A DNA stretch of 6,415 nt from Candidatus Omnitrophota bacterium (GCA_016193195.1 JACPSQ010000046.1:1-6415); one strand, 5' to 3'; positions 1-5,730 are shown, counted from the first letter of the stretch. Made by a program: numbers and translations. The notes: generated by a model from the sequence alone, not told the origin.

Positions 1-59
1 AGGAAGAGGTCGGACGCCTCATGCTCCACCATGGCGCGAAACAGCCGCTCACTGTCCAT
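1..59 (-). CDS. PilT/PilU-type twitching motility ATPase, N-terminus only (runs off the window)
   Basis: Only the first 19 complete codons are present, reading MDSERLFRAMVEHEASDLFL with the last codon cut by the window edge. The pattern of a short amphipathic helix followed by ASDLFL matches the opening of PilT/PilU retraction ATPases, where an LLR.MVE.GASDLFL/HL segment begins the N-terminal PAS-like domain. SDLF rather than SDLH leans towards PilU, but the fragment is too short to decide. These hexameric cytoplasmic ATPases power type IV pilus disassembly. The start ATG at 59-57 has AGGA (66-63) only three bases upstream, which is tight. The gene follows the duplicated-domain gene by 39 bases on the same strand, so it is probably its operon partner. 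The Walker motifs lie outside the window, so this rests on the N-terminal signature alone. Confidence 0.6.
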   Translation of the reverse strand, partial: MDSERLFRAMVEHEASDLF

Positions 60-98
60 CGTTCCTAGCCTACCAGATGATCGCTCCGACGACAAGGG

Positions 99-956
99 CT
101 ATTGATCTTGAGGCTGATCTGGAGGTTGGACTGGTGGCTCTTGAGCGGTCACGGACGGGGCGCCTGAGCGCCCCGTGTCCTTCTGCATCGAATCCGACAC
201 GGCAGGTGGGGTTGGGGGTAGCTGAGGAACGGGCGGCGGCTCGTGCTCAATGAGGGCGCGTCGCTGCTCGTCGAGCGTGTAGGGCTTCGTCACGTCCACC
301 TGGTAGTCAGCGGCCAACTGCTTGTCCAGTTGGTCAAGACGGATTTTCTCCGAGTCCCAGTAGGCCCTGAGCACGTCCAGTCGCACCGCCGCTCCCTGGC
401 GCTGCCGCCAGAGATTCATGAACTCCTCCATCGCGGCGTCATCAGCAAACGTATGGACCCGCTCTTTCTGCTGTTGGGTAGGAGACGGCGCCGTCGTGAC
501 TTTCGTCTTACCCTTGGGCGCTGTCCCTCGTTTCGCCCCTGCCGGCGCCGCCGCCACCGCCTCGGCGACCGTGGAGGTTCCCTCCTTCAGGATCGCGCGC
601 TGGTCGGTATCGATGGTGTAGCTGCCCTCCGGATCGAGGGCGTACTGGCTGCGCAAGGCGCTGTCTAATTGCTGGAGGGCGAGCTGCTCGTTCTTCCCGT
701 AGTCCTCCAGCATCGCCAGGCGCACCAGGATCCCCTGGCGTTGTTGCCAGAGGGCGACGAAGGCTTGCACGCTTGCCTCATCCGCAAACGTGTGCGCGAT
801 TCTCCCGGTCGTCGCAGGCGACGGCGATGCCTGGGGCGACGGCGCGTTGGCGACCCCGACGGGCGCAGGGGCCGACGGATATCGACCCCGCAGCAAGAAG
901 CCGGCGGCCACACCTGCCCAGCCCACGATGATCAACCACGGAATCGCTCGTCTCAT
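99..956 (-). CDS. Membrane-anchored periplasmic protein with a tandemly duplicated ~70-residue domain, function unknown
   Basis: This 285-residue protein is not recognised as a named family. Residues 1-23 (MRRAIPWLIIVGWAGVAAGF and on) form an uncleaved-looking signal anchor with basic residues first, so the rest should be periplasmic. A Pro/Ala/Ser-rich linker (24-53) leads to a domain at about 55-124, an Ala/Lys/Pro linker, a second copy at about 168-237, and a Pro/Gln-rich tail. The copies share HTFAD.A....F..LW.QRQG..VRL..L..Y and then a QLD..L...Y segment, so they arose by internal duplication. Each looks mainly helical. The start ATG (956-954) is backed by a good Shine-Dalgarno sequence. 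The gene lies between a secreted fibre-like gene and a pilT/pilU-like gene, which hints at an envelope or pilus role, but nothing in the sequence proves that. Confidence 0.8.
   Translation of the reverse strand: MRRAIPWLIIVGWAGVAAGFLLRGRYPSAPAPVGVANAPSPQASPSPATTGRIAHTFADEASVQAFVALWQQRQGILVRLAMLEDYGKNEQLALQQLDSALRSQYALDPEGSYTIDTDQRAILKEGTSTVAEAVAAAPAGAKRGTAPKGKTKVTTAPSPTQQQKERVHTFADDAAMEEFMNLWRQRQGAAVRLDVLRAYWDSEKIRLDQLDKQLAADYQVDVTKPYTLDEQRRALIEHEPPPVPQLPPTPPAVSDSMQKDTGRSGAPSVTAQEPPVQPPDQPQDQ
155..176. repeat. Perfect 9-bp inverted repeat inside the 3' end of the duplicated-domain gene
   Basis: ACGGGGCGC (155-163), a four-base loop CTGA, and GCGCCCCGT (168-176) form a perfect GC-rich hairpin. 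It lies about 55 bases before the stop codon of the gene and is translated as part of its Pro/Gly/Ser-rich tail. There is no T-tract on either side, so it is not a standard intrinsic terminator. Confidence 0.5.
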
Positions 957-962
957 GCTTCG

Positions 963-969
963 CCCTTTC
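963..969 (-). promoter_or_regulatory. Shine-Dalgarno sequence of the duplicated-domain gene
   Basis: GAAAGGG on the minus strand ends six bases before the ATG at 956, which fixes this start. It lies just downstream, in the direction of transcription, of the 183-bp insertion, which therefore left the translation start intact. Confidence 0.6.
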
Positions 970-971
970 TC

Positions 972-980
972 ATGTGCTTC
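972..980. repeat. 9-bp direct repeat, left copy (putative target-site duplication)
   Basis: ATGTGCTTC here is repeated exactly at 1164-1172. The copies lie immediately outside the 13-bp terminal inverted repeats of the element between them, as expected of a duplication made on insertion. The following T (981 or 1173) also matches, so the boundary is ambiguous by one base. Confidence 0.7.
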
Positions 981-1163
981 TGCTCCGTCGAAACCCCATC
1001 GGCGCTGTGGGGGGCAGCGGGTCCTGCCGCTGCGCCACCCCGCCGGCCGTCCTCGCCGCCGGGCGGCTGTACAGCCGCCGCCTTCGGCGACCGGCAGCTC
1101 CGGGCGGGCGGCGGGGGCCCCGGCTCCGCGTCACCCGCTGCCCGGCGGCTTTTCGACGGAGCA
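981..1163. mobile_element. MITE-like non-autonomous element, 183 bp, with perfect 13-bp terminal inverted repeats
   Basis: The ends are TGCTCCGTCGAAA (981-993) and its exact reverse complement TTTCGACGGAGCA (1151-1163). Inside these lie an 11-bp inverted pair, GGGCAGCGGGT (1012-1022) with ACCCGCTGCCC (1133-1143), and near the midpoint a perfect 18-bp palindrome, GGCGGCTGTACAGCCGCC (1062-1079). Additional GC-rich stretches between them are partly complementary, so one strand could fold back over most of its length. A 9-bp direct repeat flanks it. There is no credible transposase; short frames across it are low-complexity Arg/Pro/Gly. It sits between two co-directional genes; removing it with one repeat copy would leave them about 20 bases apart. 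A structured non-coding RNA is the main alternative. No family name is claimed. Confidence 0.7.
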
Positions 1164-1172
1164 ATGTGCTTC
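1164..1172. repeat. 9-bp direct repeat, right copy (putative target-site duplication)
   Basis: This is an exact copy of ATGTGCTTC at 972-980. Its last base is also the last base of the fibre gene's TAG stop codon (1174-1172), so the presumed insertion point was immediately after that gene's coding region. Confidence 0.7.
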
Positions 1173-3685
1173 TACAAGACCTCAATCACGGTGAGGCGTC
1201 GGACGGTCGCCGACGCGCCAGAGCCAGTCGAGCGGGCGCGCAGGGTAAAGGTGTACGTCCCCGCCCCTGAGGTGTCCAATGAATGGAGGCTCACCGGAAT
1301 GTCTGACACCGTCCGGCTCGCCGTCCCGATGCGAGCTTTGTAGCTTGCGTCCAGTTGCGTGGCATCGCGAAATAGTTTGACGTCAACCGTCTTATCGCTT
1401 GAGCCGCTGATATGGGTCAGCTGGACCGTCGCCAGCACCAGCAGCGCCGAGGTGGCCTGGGACTTCGTGATGGTCACGGAGAGCAGGGTGGTGTCAGAGG
1501 CGGTGCTGATAGCGAGTGAGCTTGAGCTGAAGCTGGTGAGGCGATTCCCGGCCGCCGTTTTTTGGGTCGTCCCGTCCGGGAAGATGACGCCGTTGCCGGC
1601 CCCGGTCACCTTGATGTTCCCCGCGACCTCGAGCTGCTCCGAGGGGCCGGTTGCTCCGATGCCGACCCTCGCGTTGGTCTGGTCGATGACGAGCGCCTCC
1701 CGCCAGGTCACGTTGTCCGGGGAGACCTTCACGTGTAGCTTGTCATCGCCGGTGAGCCCAACTTCCGCGCGCCCGGAGAACGCGTCCTGGAAGATGACGG
1801 AGGCGGTGTTGCCCGCGGCGCCCTTGTTGACGGTCACGTTGAACCCGCCGCCGGCGTTGTTATTCGTGAAGAGCGCGGAGGAGGTGGTCGCCTGATCGTG
1901 CGCGACCACGAGGCGGTTCGTCCCGGGGCTGTCCGTACCCACCCCGACGTTGCCGGAGGAGGCGACGGTCAGGTAGGGACTTAACCCCGCGCTGCTGACG
2001 CTCAGGACGTGTGCTGCGGGACTCCCATTGGAGGTCTGGCGGATCGTGAGCGGGGTAAGATCCACGGCCCCGGGGTTGAAGACGTTCGCCGCGGTGAGCC
2101 GGGGCACGAGCGCGGGGTCGATCGCCACCGCCGGCTGCGGCCCGCCAGGATTCGTCACGAGGATTCCTACCCCGGGTAGGACATCGGTGAGATCGCCCAT
2201 ATTCGGGATCACCAGCCCGCCGGTTCCCCCTGTGTGATCGTGAAGGCCCACATCAATGCCATCCAGCGTAGCACCAGCCGCCATGTCAACCGAGCCGGAT
2301 TTCGTGATCCCAAACGTGAGGGTTGTGCCAGTACTATTGAGGACTCGCAGGGCGTGAAATGTCGGATTGACGTCGTCGGCTGGTTGAATCTTGATGTTGT
2401 CGCTCGACTTGGTCATGAGCAAGGTCCCGGCCATCGTGTTGGTTGCGGTAAATGTGTTGGCGACACCCAACTGAGGGACCACGGCAGCGTCGATCGCCAC
2501 GTCGTCGGGGTTGGCGATGAGGCCGGTCCCGGCCCCGACGTTGAGCGTGACGGCCCCGCTCGCCCCGCCGCCGGTGAGCCCGGCGCCGGCGGTCACATCG
2601 GTAATGTCACCGACGCCGCCGATGGAGCTGACGGTGGTCCACGAGAGCGCCCCAGCGCCGTCGGTAGTCAGCACCTGGCTGGCGCTCCCATCCGCGCCTG
2701 GCAGCGTCCACGTGACATTGCCGGCGATCGACGAAGGGGCTTGGAGCGCTACGTACTCCGCGCCGTTGGCCGCGGCTTCGACGAGCCTGAGCGCCGACTG
2801 GCCATCCAATCGAAGATCGTCGGAGAGCACGAAGTCATCGGAGCCGGTCCCCTGAAAGACCAGCGATTCCTGGCCGCTCGCCCGCCCAAAGAGGAGGGAG
2901 AGGTTGGCGGCGCTTGCATCGCTCCCGCTGCCGATCGCCCATGAGGGGTTGGTGGTGCCGGTGATGCTGGTGGCGCCGGCGATGGAGCCGGACACGGTGA
3001 GGTTGCCCGCAACGGCCGCATCCCCCTCCAGATCCACGCTGAACTTCGAGGCGCCCGCCGCGTTCTGCACGTCGATCAGCTTCGTGTCGGCGGCCGGATC
3101 GCTGGAGGGTTGAACGACCAGCGCCGCGCCGGCCTTCGTCACCTTGAGTTGGCCTTTGGCGATCGTGTCGATATCCGCCCGGAGGAGCTGGAGGCTGTCG
3201 AGCCCATCCAGCGCATCGGCGTTCATCGCGTAGCCGGCCGCCGACAAGACCTGACGCGGCGAAAGCTCGCCGGCCCCATCGATCTCAATCGTCAGCCAGA
3301 GGGGGCTATTGAACGTCACCTGGGTGGGAAACGGCGTCCGGCTGCCCAGCTCGATCGACACGATGCCCTCGTCCTCTCTCGCCATGCTGACGGTGTGCTG
3401 CTCTTTCCAGAGCTCGGCGCCGCCTGTCGGCGCGTCATAGAGCCGGACCGTGACGGTGTGCTCGCCGGTGAGCGGCGTCCCGCTCAGCTCCGTCAGCCGG
3501 CCCTGGTAGTGGATCGTCCGAGGGATGCCCGCCTCCGCCATCGAGTGATCAGTGGCCAGTGACCAGTGACCAGCAAACACATGGTAAAAGGTCAACAAGC
3601 TGAGTAGCGCTCTGCCAAGAAGGCGATATCGTTGCCCTGTCCGCTGAAATGCCTTCGCCCACCAACCATCTAACACGCGGTTCAT
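1172..3685 (-). CDS. Large secreted tail-fibre-like surface protein
   Basis: This 837-residue protein has a basic N-terminus, a hydrophobic run at about 26-39, and a likely signal cleavage region ending near AEAG (50-53). Next comes IHYQGRLTELSGTPLTG (58-74) with RLYDAPTGGAELW, the opening module found in many large secreted proteins of uncultivated bacteria. The middle is Gly/Ala/Ser/Thr-rich beta-type sequence typical of phage tail fibres, including SQVLTTDGAGALSW (336-349), NVGVGT (579-584), RVGIG (673-677) and VIFPDGTTQ (700-708). A module beginning GDITDV (359-) and containing VAIDAAVVPQL recurs as GDLTDV (497-) with VAIDPALVPRL. The beta-rich last 120 residues may be a trimeric head. 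No Peptidase_S74 autoprotease motif was seen. The stop of rluD overlaps the start (ATGA) and the Shine-Dalgarno is excellent. Binding target unknown; an adhesin or fibre is inferred. Confidence 0.8.
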   Translation of the reverse strand: MNRVLDGWWAKAFQRTGQRYRLLGRALLSLLTFYHVFAGHWSLATDHSMAEAGIPRTIHYQGRLTELSGTPLTGEHTVTVRLYDAPTGGAELWKEQHTVSMAREDEGIVSIELGSRTPFPTQVTFNSPLWLTIEIDGAGELSPRQVLSAAGYAMNADALDGLDSLQLLRADIDTIAKGQLKVTKAGAALVVQPSSDPAADTKLIDVQNAAGASKFSVDLEGDAAVAGNLTVSGSIAGATSITGTTNPSWAIGSGSDASAANLSLLFGRASGQESLVFQGTGSDDFVLSDDLRLDGQSALRLVEAAANGAEYVALQAPSSIAGNVTWTLPGADGSASQVLTTDGAGALSWTTVSSIGGVGDITDVTAGAGLTGGGASGAVTLNVGAGTGLIANPDDVAIDAAVVPQLGVANTFTATNTMAGTLLMTKSSDNIKIQPADDVNPTFHALRVLNSTGTTLTFGITKSGSVDMAAGATLDGIDVGLHDHTGGTGGLVIPNMGDLTDVLPGVGILVTNPGGPQPAVAIDPALVPRLTAANVFNPGAVDLTPLTIRQTSNGSPAAHVLSVSSAGLSPYLTVASSGNVGVGTDSPGTNRLVVAHDQATTSSALFTNNNAGGGFNVTVNKGAAGNTASVIFQDAFSGRAEVGLTGDDKLHVKVSPDNVTWREALVIDQTNARVGIGATGPSEQLEVAGNIKVTGAGNGVIFPDGTTQKTAAGNRLTSFSSSSLAISTASDTTLLSVTITKSQATSALLVLATVQLTHISGSSDKTVDVKLFRDATQLDASYKARIGTASRTVSDIPVSLHSLDTSGAGTYTFTLRARSTGSGASATVRRLTVIEVL
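3545..3572. repeat. Heptamer array 1: four GTGACCA-type units in the signal-peptide region of the fibre gene
   Basis: On the plus strand the units are GTGATCA, GTGGCCA, GTGACCA and GTGACCA, contiguous and 7 bp each. They encode residues about 38-48 of the fibre protein (AGHWSLATDHS), between the hydrophobic core of the signal peptide and the probable cleavage region. Unlike the other five arrays, no inverted partner arm is visible nearby. Gain or loss of a single unit would shift the reading frame. Confidence 0.85.
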
Positions 3686-4779
3686 GGCCTCCCTCCTATC
3701 CAGCGCGCCAGATCCTCCGGCACGGGCACAGAGATCGTCAGCGGTCGCCCGCTCAGGGGGTGCTGGAAACTCAAGCGGTGCGCGTGGAGCAGTTGACGGT
3801 TCACCCCGAGCGACTGCCAGAAGCCAGCGGGGTGCCTGCCGTAGGTTGGATCACCCAGGATGGGGTGCCCGAGATGCGCCATATGCACTCGAATCTGATG
3901 CGTCCGCCCCGTCTCGAGCGAGACCTCGATCAACGTGCAGAAAAACGCTCTAGGCTCAAGGCTCAAGGCTCTAGGCACAGTCACTTCCCTTGAGCCTACA
4001 GCCTCGAGCCTCGAGCCATCGAAGCGACGGAGGACGCGGTAGTGCGTCACCGCGCGGCGACCGCCGAGATGGCGGACCGTCATGACCTTCCGATGGGTCT
4101 GGTGGCGGCCGATCGGCGCGTTGATGGTCCCGCTCTCAAGCGGCAGATGACCTTCAACGAGCGCCAGATATCGGCGGCGGATCAGCCGGGCCTTGAGCTG
4201 TTTCGACAGCGCCGTATGGACCTGAGGGGTCTTCGCAACCATCAGGAGCCCTGACGTATCCTTGTCCAGCCGATGGACGATCCCTGCCCTCGCCAACGGC
4301 CGCTCGAGGCTGGAGGCTGGAGGCTGATCTGAAAAACGCTCAAGGTTCAAGGTTCGAGGCTGAAGGGAATTGCCTTGAGCCTTCAGCCTAGAGCCTTCAG
4401 CCGCTCCTGGAGCCTCGAGCCTAGAGCCTCGAGCCTGACGGAGGTGCCACAGGACGGCGTTGACGAGCGTGCCCTCCCAGTGGCCTGGCGCCGGGTGCGT
4501 CACCATCCCCGGCGGTTTGTTGACCACGAGGAGAGCGTCGTCTTCGTACACGACCTCGAGCGGAATCTCTTGCGCAGCCACGGCCACGTCACGGGGGGCT
4601 GCCGGCAGATGATCGAACCGGGCGCTGACCCGGTCGCTCCGGCGCAACTTGTAGTGCGCCTTCACGGAATGGTCATCGACGCTGACCAGGCCTCCCCGGA
4701 TGCCGCGTTGGATCATCGAGCGCGAGACGCTCGCGGGCAGATGACGCGCCAGGCATTCATAGGTGCGAGCCATCGTCAT
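3682..4779 (-). CDS. rluD: RluD-like large-subunit 23S rRNA pseudouridine synthase with two in-frame repeat-encoded insertions
   Basis: RluA/RluD enzymes isomerise uridine to pseudouridine in 23S rRNA. An S4-like RNA-binding segment (about 5-55: LPASVSRSMIQR, then VKAHYKLRRSDRV) precedes the catalytic domain, with VVYEDDALLVVNKPPGMVTHP (77-97), HRLDKDTSGLLMVAKT (169-184, catalytic Asp172) and ETGRTHQIRVHMAHLGHPILGDPTYG (289-314). Residues about 116-159 and 255-278 come from heptamer arrays and encode related peptides (GSRLEA, GSRLKA, LEPRA), inserted between conserved motifs without breaking the frame. Start choice is uncertain: TTG at 4782, ATG at 4779 and ATG at 4773 all fit, none with a Shine-Dalgarno, because a heptamer array abuts them. 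The N-terminus is shorter than usual; the R-L-D motif opening S4 domains appears as R-T-Y. Catalytic residues are intact, so the enzyme is probably functional. RluC or RluA specificity is possible. Confidence 0.9.
   Translation of the reverse strand: MTMARTYECLARHLPASVSRSMIQRGIRGGLVSVDDHSVKAHYKLRRSDRVSARFDHLPAAPRDVAVAAQEIPLEVVYEDDALLVVNKPPGMVTHPAPGHWEGTLVNAVLWHLRQARGSRLEAPGAAEGSRLKAQGNSLQPRTLNLERFSDQPPASSLERPLARAGIVHRLDKDTSGLLMVAKTPQVHTALSKQLKARLIRRRYLALVEGHLPLESGTINAPIGRHQTHRKVMTVRHLGGRRAVTHYRVLRRFDGSRLEAVGSREVTVPRALSLEPRAFFCTLIEVSLETGRTHQIRVHMAHLGHPILGDPTYGRHPAGFWQSLGVNRQLLHAHRLSFQHPLSGRPLTISVPVPEDLARWIGGRP
3692..3697 (-). promoter_or_regulatory. Shine-Dalgarno sequence of the fibre gene
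   Basis: AGGAGG on the minus strand lies seven bases before the ATG at 3685, inside the 3' end of rluD. It is the strongest ribosome binding site in the window and, with the ATGA stop-start overlap, fixes the fibre gene's start and indicates translational coupling to rluD. Confidence 0.75.
3947..4017. repeat. Heptamer array 2: inverted GCTCWAG array inside rluD
   Basis: Plus-strand left arm: GCTCTAG, GCTCAAG, GCTCAAG, GCTCTAG (3947-3974). A spacer of about 15 bp follows. The right arm is TTGAGCC, TACAGCC, TCGAGCC, TCGAGCC (3990-4017), the reverse-complement sense. The array encodes about 24 residues (SRLEAVGSREVTVPRALSLEPRA) that most family members lack, just before the beta strand leading into GRTHQIRVH. 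Out-of-frame TAG and TGA triplets occur in it, but the frame used is open. Confidence 0.85.
4303..4434. repeat. Heptamer array 3: composite inverted array inside rluD
   Basis: The left arms are CTCGAGG, CTGGAGG, CTGGAGG (4303-4323), a 15-bp interruption, then CTCAAGG, TTCAAGG, TTCGAGG, CTGAAGG (4339-4366). After GAATTGC comes the right arm: CTTGAGC, CTTCAGC, CTAGAGC, CTTCAGC (4374-4401), a 5-bp break, and CTGGAGC, CTCGAGC, CTAGAGC, CTCGAGC (4407-4434). The total is 132 bp, exactly 44 codons, placed between HLRQ and the RAGIVHRLDKDTSG catalytic motif. It shares the flank GAAAAACGCTC (4331-4341) with array 2 (3940-3950), so the two probably have a common origin. Confidence 0.85.
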
Positions 4780-4782
4780 CAA

Positions 4783-4909
4783 GTCAAAAGTAAAAAGGCA
4801 AAAGTCAAAAGTACAAGGTAAAAGTAAAAAGTGGCTTTGAACGGTCGCAGTAACTTTTGACTTTTGACTTGTCCTTTTGCCTTTTGACTTTTACCTTTTG
4901 CCTTTTCCC
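4783..4909. repeat. Heptamer array 4: inverted GTCAAAA array spanning the lgt 3' end and the rluD leader
   Basis: The left arm (4783-4831) reads GTCAAAA, GTAAAAA, GGCAAAA, GTCAAAA, GTACAAG, GTAAAAG, then a degenerate unit. The spacer is about 23 bp (4832-4854). The right arm (4855-4909) reads TTTTGAC, TTTTGAC, a 6-bp TTGTCC, TTTTGCC, TTTTGAC, TTTTACC, TTTTGCC, TTTTCCC. The mRNA could form a long imperfect hairpin. The right arm encodes the last residues of Lgt (GKGKR) and its TAA stop; the left arm ends three bases before the rluD ATG at 4779. The array is far more A/T-rich than its surroundings. Confidence 0.9.
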
Positions 4910-5640
4910 ATGAGGAGTAGTCCCACGATGAACGCGAGAATGCTGATGACCTGCTGCAACGTGAGTCCCGCCCACCAGACCTCCTGATCCCCCCGGAGAA
5001 ACTCGATGGAAAACCTCAGGAGGGCGTAGAGCACCAGATAGAGTCCAAAGAGCCGTCCGGGCCGACTCAGGAATGGCGGCCGCTGGAGCCCCCTGAGGAG
5101 CCCATAGAGGAAGAAGAGCCCGGCCGACTCAAAGAGCTGGGTGGGAAAGACCGTCCCCCTCTGACCGGGAAAGACCACGCCGCACCAGCGATCCGTGAGC
5201 TTGCCGTAGCAGCAGCCGTTCAGGAAACACCCCCCCCGCCCCACCGCATGGGCCAAGGCCAGAAAGGGAATGCACTGATCCATCGCCCGCAAAAAGCTGA
5301 GTCGCTTCGCGCGCACGTAGAGCCAAGCGGCCAAGAGCCCTCCGAGCAACCCCCCATACCACACCAGGCCGCCGTGCCAAATCGCGTACGCCTCTCCCGG
5401 CGAGCGCACGAAGAACTCCCAGTGAAGGATGATGAAGGAGACTCGCCCCCCCACGAGGCCTCCCAGCAATGAGAGGCTGAAGCAGTCGAGGATCTGCTCA
5501 GCGTTGATCGCGACGAGGCCGGGCGGCCATCTGCGGGCCGTGCGGACCGCGAGCCACGTGGACAGCGCGAAGGCGATCAGGAGCATCACCCCATAGGTGT
5601 AGAGCGTGAACGGCCCAAGTTTCGCGAGAATGGGATGCAT
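4891..5640 (-). CDS. lgt: Prolipoprotein diacylglyceryl transferase
   Basis: Lgt transfers diacylglycerol from phosphatidylglycerol to the lipobox cysteine of prolipoproteins in the inner membrane, the step before LspA cleavage. The 249-residue length and several hydrophobic segments fit the family. Visible motifs are IWHGGLVWYGG (87-97, the conserved HGG), the signature HAVGRGGCFLNGCCYG (131-146, conserved Arg135), FPTQLFES (165-172), RFSIEFLRGD (209-218) and a final helix after GLTLQQVIS. The Cys-rich GCFLNGCCYG form is that of many non-proteobacterial and deltaproteobacterial Lgt proteins rather than the E. coli GNFIN form. The ATG at 5640 gives a normal N-terminus (MHPILAKLGPFTLYTYG), but no Shine-Dalgarno precedes it: heptamer array 5 ends five bases upstream. 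The last codons and the stop lie in array 4. Confidence 0.96.
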   Translation of the reverse strand: MHPILAKLGPFTLYTYGVMLLIAFALSTWLAVRTARRWPPGLVAINAEQILDCFSLSLLGGLVGGRVSFIILHWEFFVRSPGEAYAIWHGGLVWYGGLLGGLLAAWLYVRAKRLSFLRAMDQCIPFLALAHAVGRGGCFLNGCCYGKLTDRWCGVVFPGQRGTVFPTQLFESAGLFFLYGLLRGLQRPPFLSRPGRLFGLYLVLYALLRFSIEFLRGDQEVWWAGLTLQQVISILAFIVGLLLMGKGKR

Positions 5641-5645
5641 TGTCA

Positions 5646-5730
5646 GATGCTAGATGCTGGATGCTTGATGATTGATGACGTCCCGGTCAGGCGCCTCTCG
5701 CGCATCTATCATCCATCATCTATCACCCAG
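5646..5730. repeat. Heptamer array 5: inverted GATGCTN array spanning the lspA 3' end and the lgt leader
   Basis: The left arm reads GATGCTA, GATGCTG, GATGCTT, GATGATT, GATGACG (5646-5680). The spacer is about 22 bp (5681-5702). The right arm reads CATCTAT, CATCCAT, CATCTAT, CACCCAG (5703-5730). The right arm encodes the last residues of LspA (about VIDDG) and contains its TGA stop (5711-5709). The left arm ends five bases upstream of the lgt ATG. The arms could pair in RNA or extrude as a cruciform. Confidence 0.9.

Noticed and set aside
110..121. GAGGCTGATCTG shared between the 3' end of the duplicated-domain gene and array 3 (4320-4331), as a seventh repeat element
   Set aside because: Only 12 bases match, there is no clear run of contiguous 7-bp units around 110-121, and the stretch is explained by the Pro/Gln-rich tail codons.
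155..176. Perfect hairpin as a transcription terminator of the duplicated-domain gene
   Set aside because: It lies within the coding region before the stop, has no T-tract, and another co-directional gene follows 39 bases after the stop.
981..1163. Integron attC site or intrinsic terminator between the fibre gene and the next gene
   Set aside because: No attC core sites (GTTRRRY-type ends) and no integrase, and no T-tract after a stem. The perfect terminal inverted repeats with direct repeats fit a MITE-like element better.
669..1343. Open frame of 224 codons on the plus strand across the duplicated-domain gene and the MITE-like element
   Set aside because: Its protein is low-complexity Arg/Pro/Ala produced by GC-rich antisense sequence and it spans two unrelated units.
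2166..2180. CCTACCCCGGGTAGG palindrome as an operator site
   Set aside because: It is deep inside the fibre coding region with no second copy seen near a promoter; a 15-bp palindrome in GC-rich coding sequence can occur by chance.
2234..2944. Open frame of 236 codons on the plus strand within the fibre gene
   Set aside because: It lies antisense to a well-supported gene with a strong ribosome binding site, and its translation is an Arg/Gly/Pro-rich shadow without domain features.
3947..4434. CRISPR array in the repeat-rich part of rluD
   Set aside because: Units are 7 bp, degenerate and mostly contiguous, with no 25-40-bp repeats or regularly sized unique spacers and no cas genes nearby.
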